Shown here: one piece after another, positions 31,601 through 42,386 of the stretch
How positions within the stretch are numbered: the first letter of the stretch is position 1
Layout of the letters: each line of letters begins with the position of its first letter
Assembly: GCA_023052935.1 (NCBI GenBank)
Contig: CM041292.1
Coordinates: forward strand, 140,953,143-141,017,142
Reading direction: 5' to 3'
DNA: 64,000 bases
Origin: Piezodorus guildinii
Taxonomy: Eukaryota > Arthropoda > Insecta > Hemiptera > Pentatomidae
Translations under genes and position numbers: made by a program
Notes under the pieces: model-generated
Seen by the model: the letters and a program-made list of their open reading frames with translations, nothing else
What the model was told of the DNA's origin: nothing
Database searches by the model: none

Positions 31601-33242
31601 TGCAATTAAAATATCAAAACTTAACAATAAAATAAATCGTCAAATGTTTGAATATATGATTAACATTTATTAAAAATTAATTTTTATAAAAAAAAAAACT
31701 TTGGAAAATTGCTAATTGAATATATCTGTCAAAACTTAATTTTTTCAAAGAAAATTTTAATAAATTTATTTGTTTAAGAAAAACTATTACAATCAGTAAT
31801 CATTACATTGAAAAAGTTTTGTTTCATTTAATATTTCGTAATTATTTGTTATAATATAGTTATATTTATCGTGAAAAAACTCATTTTGTATAGAAAAAAA
31901 TATTTTATTAATTCAATTTAAAATTTTACTTTTCTGTTTTATTTAAAATCTAATTGAATCTAAATCATATTTCACCACCTAATTGTAATGATAAAAAACG
32001 AATTTATTACGATATTTCGACCATAACCATAATATTCTTTTTCGTCTTTATCTTATGCCATTAGCAAGAGTCGAGGAGCCTCAACTCTCTAATATATGTA
32101 TGCTATATAAATATTTACATATTATAAACCTTATTTTTTTTTTTTTTTTAACGTGATGGAATAAATGAGCTCTTAAGGATTTATGTTAACATTAATTGTA
32201 CTGCTTTTATCCTTTTGATGAAAAGCCTCAATTTTATTTGATGGCCGACCTACTCAACAAATAACAAACGATATTTTGAAAGGAAAGGCACTTTTTCATG
32301 GCCTCTATTTACTGGAGCGAAGTGGGGTCCTCCAGAGAGCCCGTTTCCAGCTGACCGATTCCCGACCACTGGAGATTTAGGTAGGCCTGGCTGGTTAGTT
32401 ACCTGGCAGGTAAACCACTAATACCTGGGTTACTGGCTGTCATTCAACCGCTCAGGGATTCAGGTATTAGTTCAATGCTGTTTACACTCAGGTAAACGTC
32501 AGGTTGTAAACATGTCAAAGTTTTAAGTATTGACATTAAGTTTGAAAAAATAATACATCTACTGCATTAACAAAACTAACGGATTTATGGTAATAGTGTT
32601 TAGTGTGGGTACTGTAGCAACATTGTTTGGTATTCTATATCCCCAGATTAGTATCATGCTTTAAGGATACTGTAACTTATAAATTAAATTATCTTTGTCC
32701 TTATCTCATTACAGTTAGTCATCAATATAACGTAAATAATCAATTGTTTAAAACAAAGACACACAATTGGCATGGCGAAATTCTATGTGGAGGGATTCCT
32801 TGATATCCCCGCTGACATAAATTTCGAACTTATGTAGTTTAATTAGGATTATGAGTAGAATAGACAAATAAAATTAATTACTTATTTATCATGGGTTGTA
32901 AATCTTCAGTGCATATCTTAACACTTAGCTACATTAAGTTTAGAGAACGTAAACAGAGTGTCTAGCAAATCAGCTCAAAGAGATTCCCTGAATTTTCCAT
33001 GTTGTAAGAAGTCTTACTTGGCCAAATCCCGGGGAAAATCGACAAAACAACGAATAATTATAATTATTAATTATACTAGATTAAAAATATATATAATGAC
33101 TAATTACATTACGATAAGATTCAACAATATCTACCCGACACCAGTTTCTTGTTTTAAATTGATTTACCAATGAATACTGCTGTGAGTAATAATAAAAAAT
33201 CTGACTTCAAATTTATCTACAATTAATATATCTATTTAAACT
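31601..33242. other. AT-rich spacer with a GC-richer island
   Basis: 32280-32500 is clearly GC-richer (TCCAGAGAGCCCGTTTCCAG, TAGGTAGGCCTGGCTGG) but has no open frame beyond chance. A 71-codon frame at 32958-33173 is unassigned. A retained unique regulatory sequence is possible but unsupported. Confidence 0.35.
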
Positions 33243-33375
33243 TTAAGAGCTTTTCTTTAATTGTTGAATCTCTGCAGCCAAATCTTCAGCTTTCTGAAGA
33301 GCTTCTTGGAGCAGTTAACCTTTTTTGGCCTCCGATTCCTTCGCCTGAAGGTTGACTTTTCTTTTCTCCACAGTC
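33243..33375 (-). pseudogene. Exon-like coiled-coil coding segment with one stop
   Basis: On the minus strand a putative splice acceptor (ATAAAACAACAG) ends at 33376. It is followed by 43 codons reading TVEKRKVNLQAKESEAKKG, stop, LLQEALQKAEDLAAEIQQLK, then KSS and a terminal stop at 33243-33245. The Leu/Ala/Glu/Lys heptad pattern continues in frame across the internal TAA (33315-33317), which is unlikely by chance in such AT-rich DNA. It looks like the last exon, or a fragment, of a coiled-coil protein gene that has acquired a nonsense mutation. I do not recognise the protein. No upstream exon is evident in the window. Confidence 0.45.
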
Positions 33376-34539
33376 CTGTTGTTTTATGATATTAAATATT
33401 AAACCCGCTTTATGATATTTGCAACATCACAATAAGTAGGCATATAGGAACATTAGTCTGAGTGAAGAAGAAACGATGTTATCTAGGGACCATTTTCCCT
33501 TACCAAAGTACAAATTTCCTGACTTTTTTTTTTCATAAGATTTAAAATCCCTGACTTTTCCTGATTTTCCCTGTTGCTAAACAACCCTGGTAAAGAGGTA
33601 TCAGAAAAAATATCTTCAGGGTTAGGGTTGTCTGGTAATCTAAGTTGTTAGGTATATCCGGTATATAATTTGTTCAAATATACTTCTTTCTTTTATATAG
33701 CTGAATATAATGAAGATTATATTTTAATTTTTAACGATCAATATGTGAAATCTGCTTGCTTCCTAGGAGTAGTAGTATAGAATGAACAAAAAATTAACAC
33801 ATCTTTGCTCCTCGCTTAAGTGCTTTGAAAATTAATTAGTTATTAAGTACTCTCTTGAAAAGAGAGCATATTAAATGATATGACAGGAGTTTTCTATTGA
33901 ACAAAATTAGCCTGTCATCATTAATATTACCATACAGGCGGGGGGAAGAGGAGGGGAGAGAGCGTAATTAATTTCAGCTATGCCCTACTTTCTGACAACC
34001 ATCCCTACTTTATTTGCAAAGCAACAGAAGAGTAGAAAAAAATAATGTAAGGAACAAGAAAAATTAAATGAATGAAAATTAAAAGAAAAAGTGTATAGAT
34101 GCTAACTTTTTAGCGCGTTACAAACTACCTAGTTGACTTGTTTAAAATACACTTTCCTTAACCGAATTTTTGGATGCATTTAATTAAACAAACATTATTC
34201 AAGATATACATTTTTTAATTAGTTGTTCTTGGTCATTAATTACTTTATTATGCTGTAAAAAAGAAAGAAATCATTGTAGACAGTAGTTATTCAAAGTTTA
34301 TTACTCTTTTTATATTCAAATTCGTATTGAATAATTGATACAATCGAAGTGAGTAGTTTTAAAAAAATTTAAAATTATAATAATCTAATAAGTATTTTAT
34401 TTTTTTTTTTAATGAATTCCTATTTCCCTTGGTCACGGAGAAGGTTCTTAGGAAATAAAAAATAAGAATGTTGCGCGGAACATATTGTAATAATGTACAA
34501 CAAAGTCTGTCAGGTCAGCTTTATATTTATATATTGTAG
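33376..34539. other. AT-rich spacer
   Basis: No recognised feature apart from a purine-rich patch at 33938-33962. Confidence 0.4.
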
Positions 34540-34785
34540 ATTTAGAGCGTTGTTGTGGAGTTGGTGGATCTTATTGGACCAATGTTGGAACCTGAATGTA
34601 GTAGGACAATTATTTATTCTGTTTTCGCTAGCGAGAGGCTCCACTTGGGTAATTAAGAGCTCCATAGGGCTCACCTAGTTTCCATAAAGTGGGTTCCCAA
34701 AAATTGGGAGAAAACCCTAAACGGCTGAGCGAAATCTCAGCCTGATAACCTCATGTTTGTCCTTTGACCAAGAAAGAATATATAT
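34540..34785 (+). repeat. SINE family S2, degraded copy
   Basis: Shares with 19.5 kb the order ATTATTTATTCTGTTTTCGC, TTTCCATAAAGTGGGTTCCC, GGGAGAAAACCCTAAACGG and CAGCCTGATAACCTCATG. The tRNA head is only faintly visible, so the copy is old. Confidence 0.65.
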
Positions 34786-34793
34786 TATTGTTT

Positions 34794-35240
34794 TTACTTT
34801 CACTTGTCAATATATGAAATATATATTTGAAGAAAGTATTACGATATTGAAAAATTTCTAATTTGAGTTTTCATCGGAAATACACGTTTTAGAGCTCTCT
34901 GAGTCGAAATGACCAAGTCTAGCGAATTGGTCTGTTTGTATATTGTAAGTCTAGCTCGATAACAATAACTTGTATACAACTGGAATTCCATACTTTAGTA
35001 ATGTACATGTCTGAGATGTTACAGCTTTTTTAACAAAATCGGCTAACCAGAAGAGCCACTTTATATTATATTATTATGTTTTTCACATGTTTTTATGTTT
35101 AGCAATTTACTAAAAAACGACATTAACGTTTTTGATTGAACTGGCTATATCGAAATGAACTTTAACGGGTTTTAATGTCATGAAGGTTTCATTTGATTTA
35201 AATAGTCTGAAAGGGCTTAAAGCCCGATATTTAAAACATA
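34794..35240 (+). mobile_element. Family H partial copy H8
   Basis: TACTTTCACTTGTCAATATA, GAAAGTATTACGATATTG, CGGAAATACACGTTTTAG, GAGATGTTACAGC, GTCTGAAAGGGCTTAAA. Truncated after the CCGATATT block, so about half of the element is present. Confidence 0.7.
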
Positions 35241-35674
35241 AACTATCACCGTAATAACCTTTTCCCCACTCTTAAATAAGACGGTGCTGCTTCAATAGAC
35301 GCTGAAATTAGTCAAAAACAAAATATTAAAATTAACAGACCATTCTGTCTCGAATCCTCGTTCCTCTAATTTGAATCCCTTAATATATGCCGCCTTTTCA
35401 ATTATATTATGCTTCATTCAACCATTCTCACCTTTTATTACCTCCATTTAAAAACTTTCCTTTACTAAACTAATATTAACTATACATTTTTTTTTTAAAA
35501 CATAGCAATCCTTTGAAAAAAAAATTAAAACAGTATCAAACATTTTTGAGCTTTGTATCTTGGAAATCTACTCGGAATTTAGTTGAAAAAAAAAAAAATA
35601 TGATCGGTAGTTTCTCATCTCTCAAATCTATATACTATTTAGGTGTAAATTCTTTAAGGTGATGGTCAAATTCT
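35241..35674. other. AT-rich spacer
   Basis: Nothing recognised. Confidence 0.4.
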
Positions 35675-35955
35675 ATGAATAAAATTGGAGACCGATGTAT
35701 AACCTCACCACTCTTCTATTAAATATTGATGCACAACGTATCTGCTAAAATTCCATCTTCAGATGCAAATAAACAATTTTATCTAAGGTGAGTTGGTACT
35801 TACACCCAGAAGCCTCGCGTCTGATGAGGGGGTTTAAGTACCCACTCACCTTAGATAAAATTGTTTATTTACACCTGAAAATGGCATTTTAGCAGAAACT
35901 TTGAGCATCGATATTTAATAAAAGAGTGGTGGAGTTATATATCAGTCTCAATTTT
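35675..35955. mobile_element. Foldback element F2 (~280-bp palindrome)
   Basis: The left arm (ATTGGAGACCGATGTATAAC, CTCACCACTCTTCTATTAAA, ACAATTTTATCTAAGGTGAG) is repeated inverted on the right (CTCACCTTAGATAAAATTGT, TTTAATAAAAGAGTGGTGGAG, AGTCTCAATTTTATT). The centre is around AGCCTCGCGTCTGATGA at 35812-35828. Arms are about 125 bases. It is non-coding and MITE-like. The inner motif (AGATGCAAATAAACA) is not shared with F1. Confidence 0.8.
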
Positions 35956-36540
35956 ATTTATATTCTATTTGATGTACTTGGAGATTTTACTTTTATAAAC
36001 TAGCTCCTATTCAAAAATGTGATAAATAAATCATTGAGTTTTTTTAAAAATTCACCTTTAAATTTTATATAGACTTACAATTTACTAAAAATGTTCCATG
36101 ATCAAAGGAGATCTAAAAGGAGAGGATTTGGCCCTTAGAGGGAAGCACATGTAAGCCAAAGCCTCTTATCAAATGTTTGATGAATGCCTATTGGTCCTCT
36201 CTACAAACACCATGTTGTTCTTTCCCCATCCCTTTTCCTTAGCATGTTTCCTCAAGGCACCGACGATAAATTCCTCCTTTTTCCTTTATTTATCTTACCC
36301 TCATATGTCTACTTTATTATCACATCAAAATGAGGTTAAGAAAAACCCCTAAACGAAAGAAAACTTTTATGTGTATGATATCATCTCTTTTATTATTATC
36401 ATATTATTCAAAGGTTAAAGAAACAGTATTAACCCCCAATTTATTTAGGAATTTATCCTTAAACTATCAAATTTGACATCTTAAAGAGATAATATATTCT
36501 TATTATTTTCTGGGAAGCGTGAACATAAATTATTATTCAA
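35956..36540. other. AT-rich spacer
   Basis: Nothing recognised. Confidence 0.4.
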
Positions 36541-36544
36541 CATA

Positions 36545-36770
36545 ATGACTCCACTTCCTTTCTCACACTACCGGTATCTTGGCTTCCTTCCAAACCAAGA
36601 CTAACTTGGAACCTCATACAAAAATTAACCGACAAATGGCCAATTATCCTAAATATTTAAACAGAAAATCTCTATTTTCTACTGAAGACAAAGTAATAAT
36701 GCACAAGATGGTACTGAAACCTATCTGGTTATTCAATCCCGCCGTCCATCATACATTTTGACCTCCAACA
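36545..36770 (+). pseudogene. Jockey-clade reverse-transcriptase thumb relic
   Basis: Frames read YRYLGFLPNQD, LTWNLIQKLTDKWP and, in another frame (36579-36761), STEDKVIMHKMVLKPIWLFN. The YLGxxxxxxLTW and LKPIW motifs are those of Jockey-type RTs downstream of YADD. Frames shift and stops are present. It is joined to a CR1-like end at about 36780. Confidence 0.65.
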
Positions 36771-36779
36771 ATTTGAATC

Positions 36780-36990
36780 CTCTGTCCATCCCCGTTGTAC
36801 ACGCCCAGACTTGAGATTTATACAGTACGGCCCACTGAACTGTACGTTTGATAAATCCTTTCTCATTCGATCCTCAATCCTATGGAATTCTATCCCTCCT
36901 TCCATCCGTCACTCCAAGTCACTTTCTACCTTCAAATCTCGCATATCTAATCACTTAATGAATATTCAGGCTAAATGGAATTGTAAATAT
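36780..36990 (+). pseudogene. CR1-like (family K-type) ORF2 C-terminal relic
   Basis: The frame 36811-36975 reads FDKSFLIRSSILWNSIPPSI, then RHSKSLSTFKSRISNHLMN, close to the K end AFGRSFKIRSSSI...FKSRLFNYFMT at 18 kb and to SFYIRSATLWNSLPTHI in the intact copy. Its expected 3' UTR with hairpin appears only at 37740-37880. The R2-like piece therefore lies inside this CR1-like copy. Confidence 0.7.
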
Positions 36991-37014
36991 GCTTTTTTAT
37001 TTAGTATAATGAAG

Positions 37015-37545
37015 CTGTTGGACCCCTCTGCCGCAGATGCGGTCGAGACTTAGAAACCCCTTCACACGTGTTGGGAAAATGTCCACATAACATGCTGCTC
37101 GCTACACGCCGGCACAACCGCATAAAGAAAGAAGTAGCAGAACTTTTGGAAATAAAGAAGTACAAATGTTTTTAGGAAGTTTTTTACCTTGATACAGATG
37201 GGTCGACAAGGTTTGTGGATATCTTGGCATTTAGTGCCACAAAAATGAAGCACTGATAGTGGATCCCACTTTTAGATATGAAACAAATGACCAGGAACAA
37301 GGCAAAAAAATTCAAGAGGAGAAAATTTATACGAAATGTATTCCATACCTGATGGAAAAATTTCGTGAGGAGTTCGGTGAAAGGGAATTTACAGTCGTGG
37401 GACTTTGTTTCGGAAGCAGGGAGACCATCCCAGTAGCCACTAGAGCATTTCTGGAAAATTATGGACTCGAGAAAAATCCTGGACTCACTGGGAATCCTGC
37501 ATCACCGCGTATATTGAGGCTAATCTGGATCTGTATATGTCCATG
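37015..37545 (+). pseudogene. R2-like LINE C-terminus: CCHC motif and restriction-like endonuclease
   Basis: The first frame reads CRRCGRDLETPSHVLGKCPH, then NMLLATRRHNRIKKEVAELL, a CCHC motif (C-x2-C-x8-H-x4-C) followed by the RHN block typical of R2-type proteins. It goes on through a stop to YLDTDGSTRFVDILAFSAT, the region of the acidic endonuclease residues. A frameshift near 37240 leads to ALIVDPTFRYETND, then IYTKCIPYLMEKFREEF, then VVGLCFGSRETIP. In such elements this single ORF cuts the target, classically a defined rDNA site. No 28S rDNA flank is visible, so this is either a non-rDNA R2-like lineage or a displaced copy. The RT part is missing. Confidence 0.8.
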
Positions 37546-37739
37546 ATCCATTTAGAAATCAGTAGAGTAAATGTTTTTCCTGTTTGGCAAAATCTCCCTA
37601 GATATTTTTTCTTTGAAATTGTCTTCAAGATTGATCCGGTATGCTGTGTACTCATAGCAACTCAGCGAAGTCGAGCAGCAGATCCTAATTGGAATTTCCT
37701 CCTCCTTGTTGTGGTAGTTGTTTTCTCTCATTTAAATAC

Positions 37740-37880
37740 GTCTATTTTATATAAGTAATTATTAACTTCTTTATATGTATATACTTTACTCTAAGACTCC
37801 AAAGCACGTTTTGTACATTCTGTATATATTATTCTAAAGGAACATGTCTCAGGATAATAAATAATTTATTTATGTATTTA
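37740..37880 (+). repeat. CR1-like 3' UTR and degraded hairpin
   Basis: TTTACTCTAAGACTCCAAAG, TTCTGTATATATTATTCTAA and the stem remnant GGAACATGTCTC, then AGGATAATAAATAATTTATT. It aligns with the reverse of 27436-27520 and 17476-17560. It belongs with the CR1-like end at 36780-36990, from which the R2-like segment separates it. Confidence 0.7.
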
Positions 37881-37925
37881 CGAGTATAATAACTGGAAAA
37901 TGGAGGAACCAAGAGCCTTTCTGAT

Positions 37926-38198
37926 TGTTTATACATTTGATGTCACTTTATGGCTATGCTACTTTGAGAGTCCTAAATTTTGTCTTCCCAGACTTAATTG
38001 GGATACGGGTGTTTAACTAGTACCTGACATCGCTAAGGCTCTGGACCACATTTTTACGTCGCCTCTAAAGGCGGGTATAACCAAGGATTTCTTCCTAACA
38101 TTAAAAAATCCTAGGACCATCTGCCAGATTTGACCCACCGATCTTAGATATGGAAGACTGTTATGCTAGCCACTACCCCTCAGGTAACCCGAAAGGAA
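37926..38198 (-). repeat. SINE family S3, near full-length diverged copy
   Basis: Plus strand: TGATGTCACTTTATGG, AGTCCTAAATTTTGTCTTCC, AGTACCTGACATCGC, AAATCCTAGGACCATCTGCC, and GACTGTTATGCTAGCCACTA. On the minus strand this gives an A-box-like GTAGTGGCTAGCATAACAG and a weak B box. More diverged than the copies at 20.7 and 22.9 kb. Confidence 0.8.
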
Positions 38199-39068
38199 TT
38201 AATTAAAATGATTATTATTGTTAATAGGCCGACGCTTGAATATTGCCTCTTGTGTATTGCTTTAGAATCATCCCAAAGTACCCTTTGTGAAAACTACATT
38301 CAATAAAAAACAAAACACATTCATGGCTAGTAATACAAAGCTAACTTGAAGTGCCACCTCTGCGTTAGGTTACATAAGGAGCCACTCAGTTTTGATGAAA
38401 AGGTAGGAAACAGGATACTACCTTGAAAGTTGTATTGGAAATATGGCTTTTAAAAGAGGTATTTCCAAGGGCCGTATTTTTCTTTAAAGGTTGGCCAGTT
38501 TTTTTCAGAAGGTAGCTTATTTATGTTCTTGTTCTGAATCGCCTCTCATCAATATTCTGAAATTGAAGTCCCAAAAATCTTGTGGTAAAATATATTCTAA
38601 ACAAAAAAAACCTTAATAAAACATTACGAGTCTACGCTACTACACCCTATCATCACGTTATATTCACTAAATAAAGAGAACCATCTACAAATATGACTTT
38701 AATATTTTTATTAATTTATATATTTATTTATGAACTACTTATTTCATTTTATTTTTAGCTTTTATGAACACGTTATTATATATATACTATTGAATATTTT
38801 GAATCCCAAGGCCACGTTCATATATCGAATATTGCTGTATTAGCATAACCAATAGTATTGGTTCATGTCTCATTAAATTAGATATTGTAATAAATATTGC
38901 ATGAAATAGGACCAAAAAGCATTTTTTGTATAATTATCACCAGTTGTGTCCGGAAACTCATTGAGATTTACCCAGTTTTATGAAGGCGATACCTTCAATC
39001 AGGGATGGAAACCACCGGTTTAATAAACTGTTCTTTAAACTTACTTTCACGCGGCCGTTTGAAACTAT
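38199..39068. other. AT-rich spacer
   Basis: A short plus frame near 38230 (RPTLEYCLL) vaguely recalls RT C-termini but is too short to call. Nothing else. Confidence 0.35.
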
Positions 39069-39939
39069 TACTTTCACTTATCTATATATAATAAGGAAAG
39101 TATTGCGATCGTGAAAATTTTTGAATTCCAGTTTTCAACGGAAATACACATTTTAGGGTCCCCTGAGTCCAAATGGCCAAGTCCCGCAAAAAGGTCTGTT
39201 TGTGGTAAGTCTAGCAAAAATTCGTAGGGAACTGAAATTTCATATTTATAACAAATATTTGCCGGATGTGTTACAGCAACTTTTTCATCAAAATTAGCTA
39301 ACCAGAAGAGCCACTTTATACCATGCATTTTGCACCTTTTTACGATTTTCTCAAAAACTGTTTTAACAATTTTGATTAAACTCCCTATATTGATGTAAAA
39401 TTTAATGGGCTTTAATATTATGTAGGTTTCATTCTGATTGAAAAAGTTTGAAAGGGCTTAAATACCGATATTTCAAAATTTCTTTTTCTAAAGTAACTTT
39501 ATTTTACAAGATTCAAAAACACTAACCATATTGTCTGATTAGCATGGCCAAAAAAAAAGAAGGTAAATATATAAGTTGAAAGAATTCCGTATCTAACTAA
39601 AGGAGAAACTGAAAAAAAAAAATTGTATTCCAATTTTTTGTTTTTGAACAAAAGTAAAAGTATAATATACCGTTAGAATGCTAAAGGTTTTAGAAAATAT
39701 ATTATCTTATACATACTGTTGAAAAAGTTAACAGGGAGTGATGAAAAGCCTATTAAACAAACTGATAGTCGTAGATAATAATTTAATAGATTATTTCATA
39801 AAACACATGTTTCTATCGAAACATTATGTAATTAATTCTTTGATCTTTTTTTTTTTTTGTATTTCCAAGTGTATTTAAAAATTCTTAATTTAATTTTAAC
39901 TACCGAGATAATTGAAAGTCGTGTGTTGCGTGCACCAGA
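39069..39939 (+). mobile_element. Family H copy H9, full-length
   Basis: Starts TACTTTCACTTATCTATATA (hairpin), then AAAGTATTGCGATCGTGAAA, GGTCCCCTGAGTCC, a much reduced GT tract (GTCTGTTTGTGG), CCATGCATTTTGCACC, GGGCTTAAATACCGATATTT, and ends GTTGCGTGCACCAGA. An 84-codon minus frame (39328-39074) opens at the conserved MHGIKWLFW position, but homologous frames in H1 and others have stops, so I do not call it a gene. Confidence 0.72.
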
Positions 39940-40880
39940 TTTTTTTTTTTTCAGTAAAGTAAAATATAAAGAACGAGGTAAGCCACAGTATAAATACTGG
40001 TAATAACGCTCACGACCAACTTTTTGTATAAGTTTGTAGTGGTGTAGTGATGTTTACCAGATTACTCCGACCCCCCGCCCTACAACAGTTGACGCAATAA
40101 AGAAGTTGACCTATGTACACACGGCTATGTTGGATCGGGCTGGCCAACAGTTGCGACAGAGCAGCAACTACTATCAAACTGGAGCCCTATTCCAACTTGG
40201 TCAGTAACATTAATACGAAATCGATAGATGAGGGCTTTGTTCCAACTTGAGGGCTGACCATGTGTCACCGTTGTCCCTTGTCAGTTCCTGCAAACTGTTG
40301 CCTCCGTGATGATGTTCATATCTCACATTATTCTCACATTCTCTACTAACAACCATTTTTATTATGTCATCTTCGAAATGGTTTCCAAGGGCGTTTTTAA
40401 AGTATAGTTCTTAAAAAAATAACAAATGATAGCCAACAATTTATATTTTTTTCAAACCGAAATCTGTCAGATCCTTTTAATTTAATCAATTCTTTTAAAG
40501 ATTTCTCATTTAGAAAGAACCTGTGACTATTAGAAAATGTTATTTACGCACGACAAAAGCAGTAAACTATGTATAGTCACATTATAGGTGGTAATCAAAT
40601 GTTCTAAACCAATAAATAAACAATTACAATACTTGTATCATGATGTAAATAAATATTAAAGATTTTTTATGGTAAAACAAATTATGTTCCATTGAAATAT
40701 TTAGCTTTCGTTATATTTTATAGAGGTAGAATATTAACTGCAACAGTGTGAACTTAAAGTAATTAGGCAAATGAAATTTTAATACTTTGTGATGTGGAAA
40801 ACAAGATGGATGAACAGTTCTCTTGTTGTCATGTCTGTCAGATCTCATACCAATTCAGCAACCCTTCTCGAGTTTCTGGT
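39940..40880. other. Low-copy spacer with GC-richer island
   Basis: 40060-40330 is noticeably less AT-rich (CCGACCCCCCGCCCTACAAC, GGGCTGGCCAACAGTTGCG) with TTCCAACTTG repeated at 40191 and 40233. No frame. Unknown function. Confidence 0.35.
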
Positions 40881-41295
40881 AGATAAGCCATAATTCAGTT
40901 ATTTTTTAATATAGAGAAAAATATGTATAGAGTTTTAGATCAGTAAAGCTCGAAAATTAAAAAAAAAAAAAAAAGAAGTGATTTCTATATTCAAGTAACA
41001 AATTATAGTAGGTGTAATTCCACGAAAAATCAATTATCAGTCATTATTTTGCTCTTTGTAGAATTAAATTTGCTACAAAATGAGAAAAAAAGTCATTGAA
41101 CTTGGTTCAGAACTAGCGGAGATATAGCGTTTAGAAAACAGCAGTAGTGATATGCCATTGTCCTTTGAATTATTGCTTTCCGTATTACTTAATTGCCTTT
41201 CAACAGCTATATAAACAATTATACCCTAAAATTGTTATTTGGAAATAATAATCCATTGGGTAATAATTTGCTATAGTGAAAAAGTTATAATTTAA
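40880..41295 (+). repeat. Family T dispersed repeat copy
   Basis: Begins CATAATTCAGTTATTTTTTA, then TAGAGTTTTAGATCAGTAAA, GAACTTGGTTCAGAACTAGC, TAGTGATATGCCATTGTCC, ATTTGGAAATAATAATCC. Parallels 22660-23300 and 58.9-59.4 kb. Confidence 0.7.
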
Positions 41296-41489
41296 AGTAA
41301 CAATATGTATTTCAAATATCTCCCCTCTCTTTCGTGCATATTACAAAGTACTTCTCAGAATAAAACAATGACAGACTGCAAGCAATTGACAGTGTTCATC
41401 CTACCATATCATTTAAATGCATTATGTACAGGCTGTATTAATAAAATAAATAATCCATTAAAATAAAAATTCATTTCCGAACAATGAAT

Positions 41490-42308
41490 AACTTGAATAA
41501 TGGGGGGATAACAAGGGAGTCACTTTATACGATGGATTTTGCACCTTTCAACAACAGATCTAATGATTTGGATTAAATTCGCAGTATCGATGTAAAATAT
41601 AATAAGCTTTAATATAATACAGGTTTCATTCTAAATTATTTAGTCTGACATGGTTTAATGCCGACTATTTAATGCTTATTCTTCCTGAGTAACTTTAATT
41701 TAGTAGATTCCGAAAAATAACGATAAAATTGTAGTAACATTGATTAAAATTGTAGTAGCATTGCTTAAAAAAACGGCTGAATAAACAATTTGAACGAATT
41801 TGATTCCTAACTAAAGGAAAAAACTCCGTAGTAATATAGATAGGAGAAAGAATATTAATATAGATGTATAAATATCGTTGGAAAGCTAAAGCTTTGGGAA
41901 AAAATGTTATCCTATATACAATGATATGGATGACAGTGTATACTGACGATCAGGGCATAAACTCAAGTGAATATTGTACATAACAGTTTTATATTGTTAT
42001 AATATTTAATATAAAACATGAATTTCCAACAAACATGAATATAATTCTTTAAACCTTTTTCAATTCTTATTTTCTTAAATATTTAACTTTATCTAATAGT
42101 TCTTAATAGTGGATTGATATTAGTTATAGTGTATATAATTAGTTGACCATTTGAGAATAACTGGAAGGAATTAGTCCAGGTGGCGGTCTAATTAAAACTA
42201 TTTAGTTGTTTCATTTACTGATCGCCACCAGGACTAATTCTATTCAGTAGTTCTTAAGTTAATTTTAACAACTGAGATTAGATAAAGTCATGCGTTGCCC
42301 GCACCAGA
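41490..42308 (+). mobile_element. Family H copy H10, 5'-truncated and interrupted
   Basis: Picks up at TCACTTTATACGATGGATTT, continues TCGATGTAAAATATAATAAG and GTCTGACATGGTTTAATGCC, and ends CGTTGCCCGCACCAGA. A 141-bp hairpin insertion splits it at 42107-42247, and a TA microsatellite begins just after its end. Confidence 0.65.
42107..42247. mobile_element. Small hairpin (MITE-like) insertion in H10 with 10-bp TSD
   Basis: TAGTTCTTAA at 42097-42106 recurs at 42248-42257, and removing the intervening 141 bases restores the family H sequence. Within it GAATTAGTCCAGGTGGCGGT faces ATCGCCACCAGGACTAATTC, an inverted repeat with about 20-base arms and a 35-base loop. No coding capacity. Confidence 0.7.
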
Positions 42309-42315
42309 ATTTTGC

Positions 42316-42316
<1 letters not shown>

Positions 42317-42386
<70 letters not shown>
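42317..42386. repeat. TA microsatellite
   Basis: About 65 bases of TA immediately after the end of H10. Confidence 0.95.

Noticed and set aside
38225..38300. RPTLEYCLL-like peptide resembling an RT C-terminus
   Set aside because: Too short and unsupported by neighbouring motifs.
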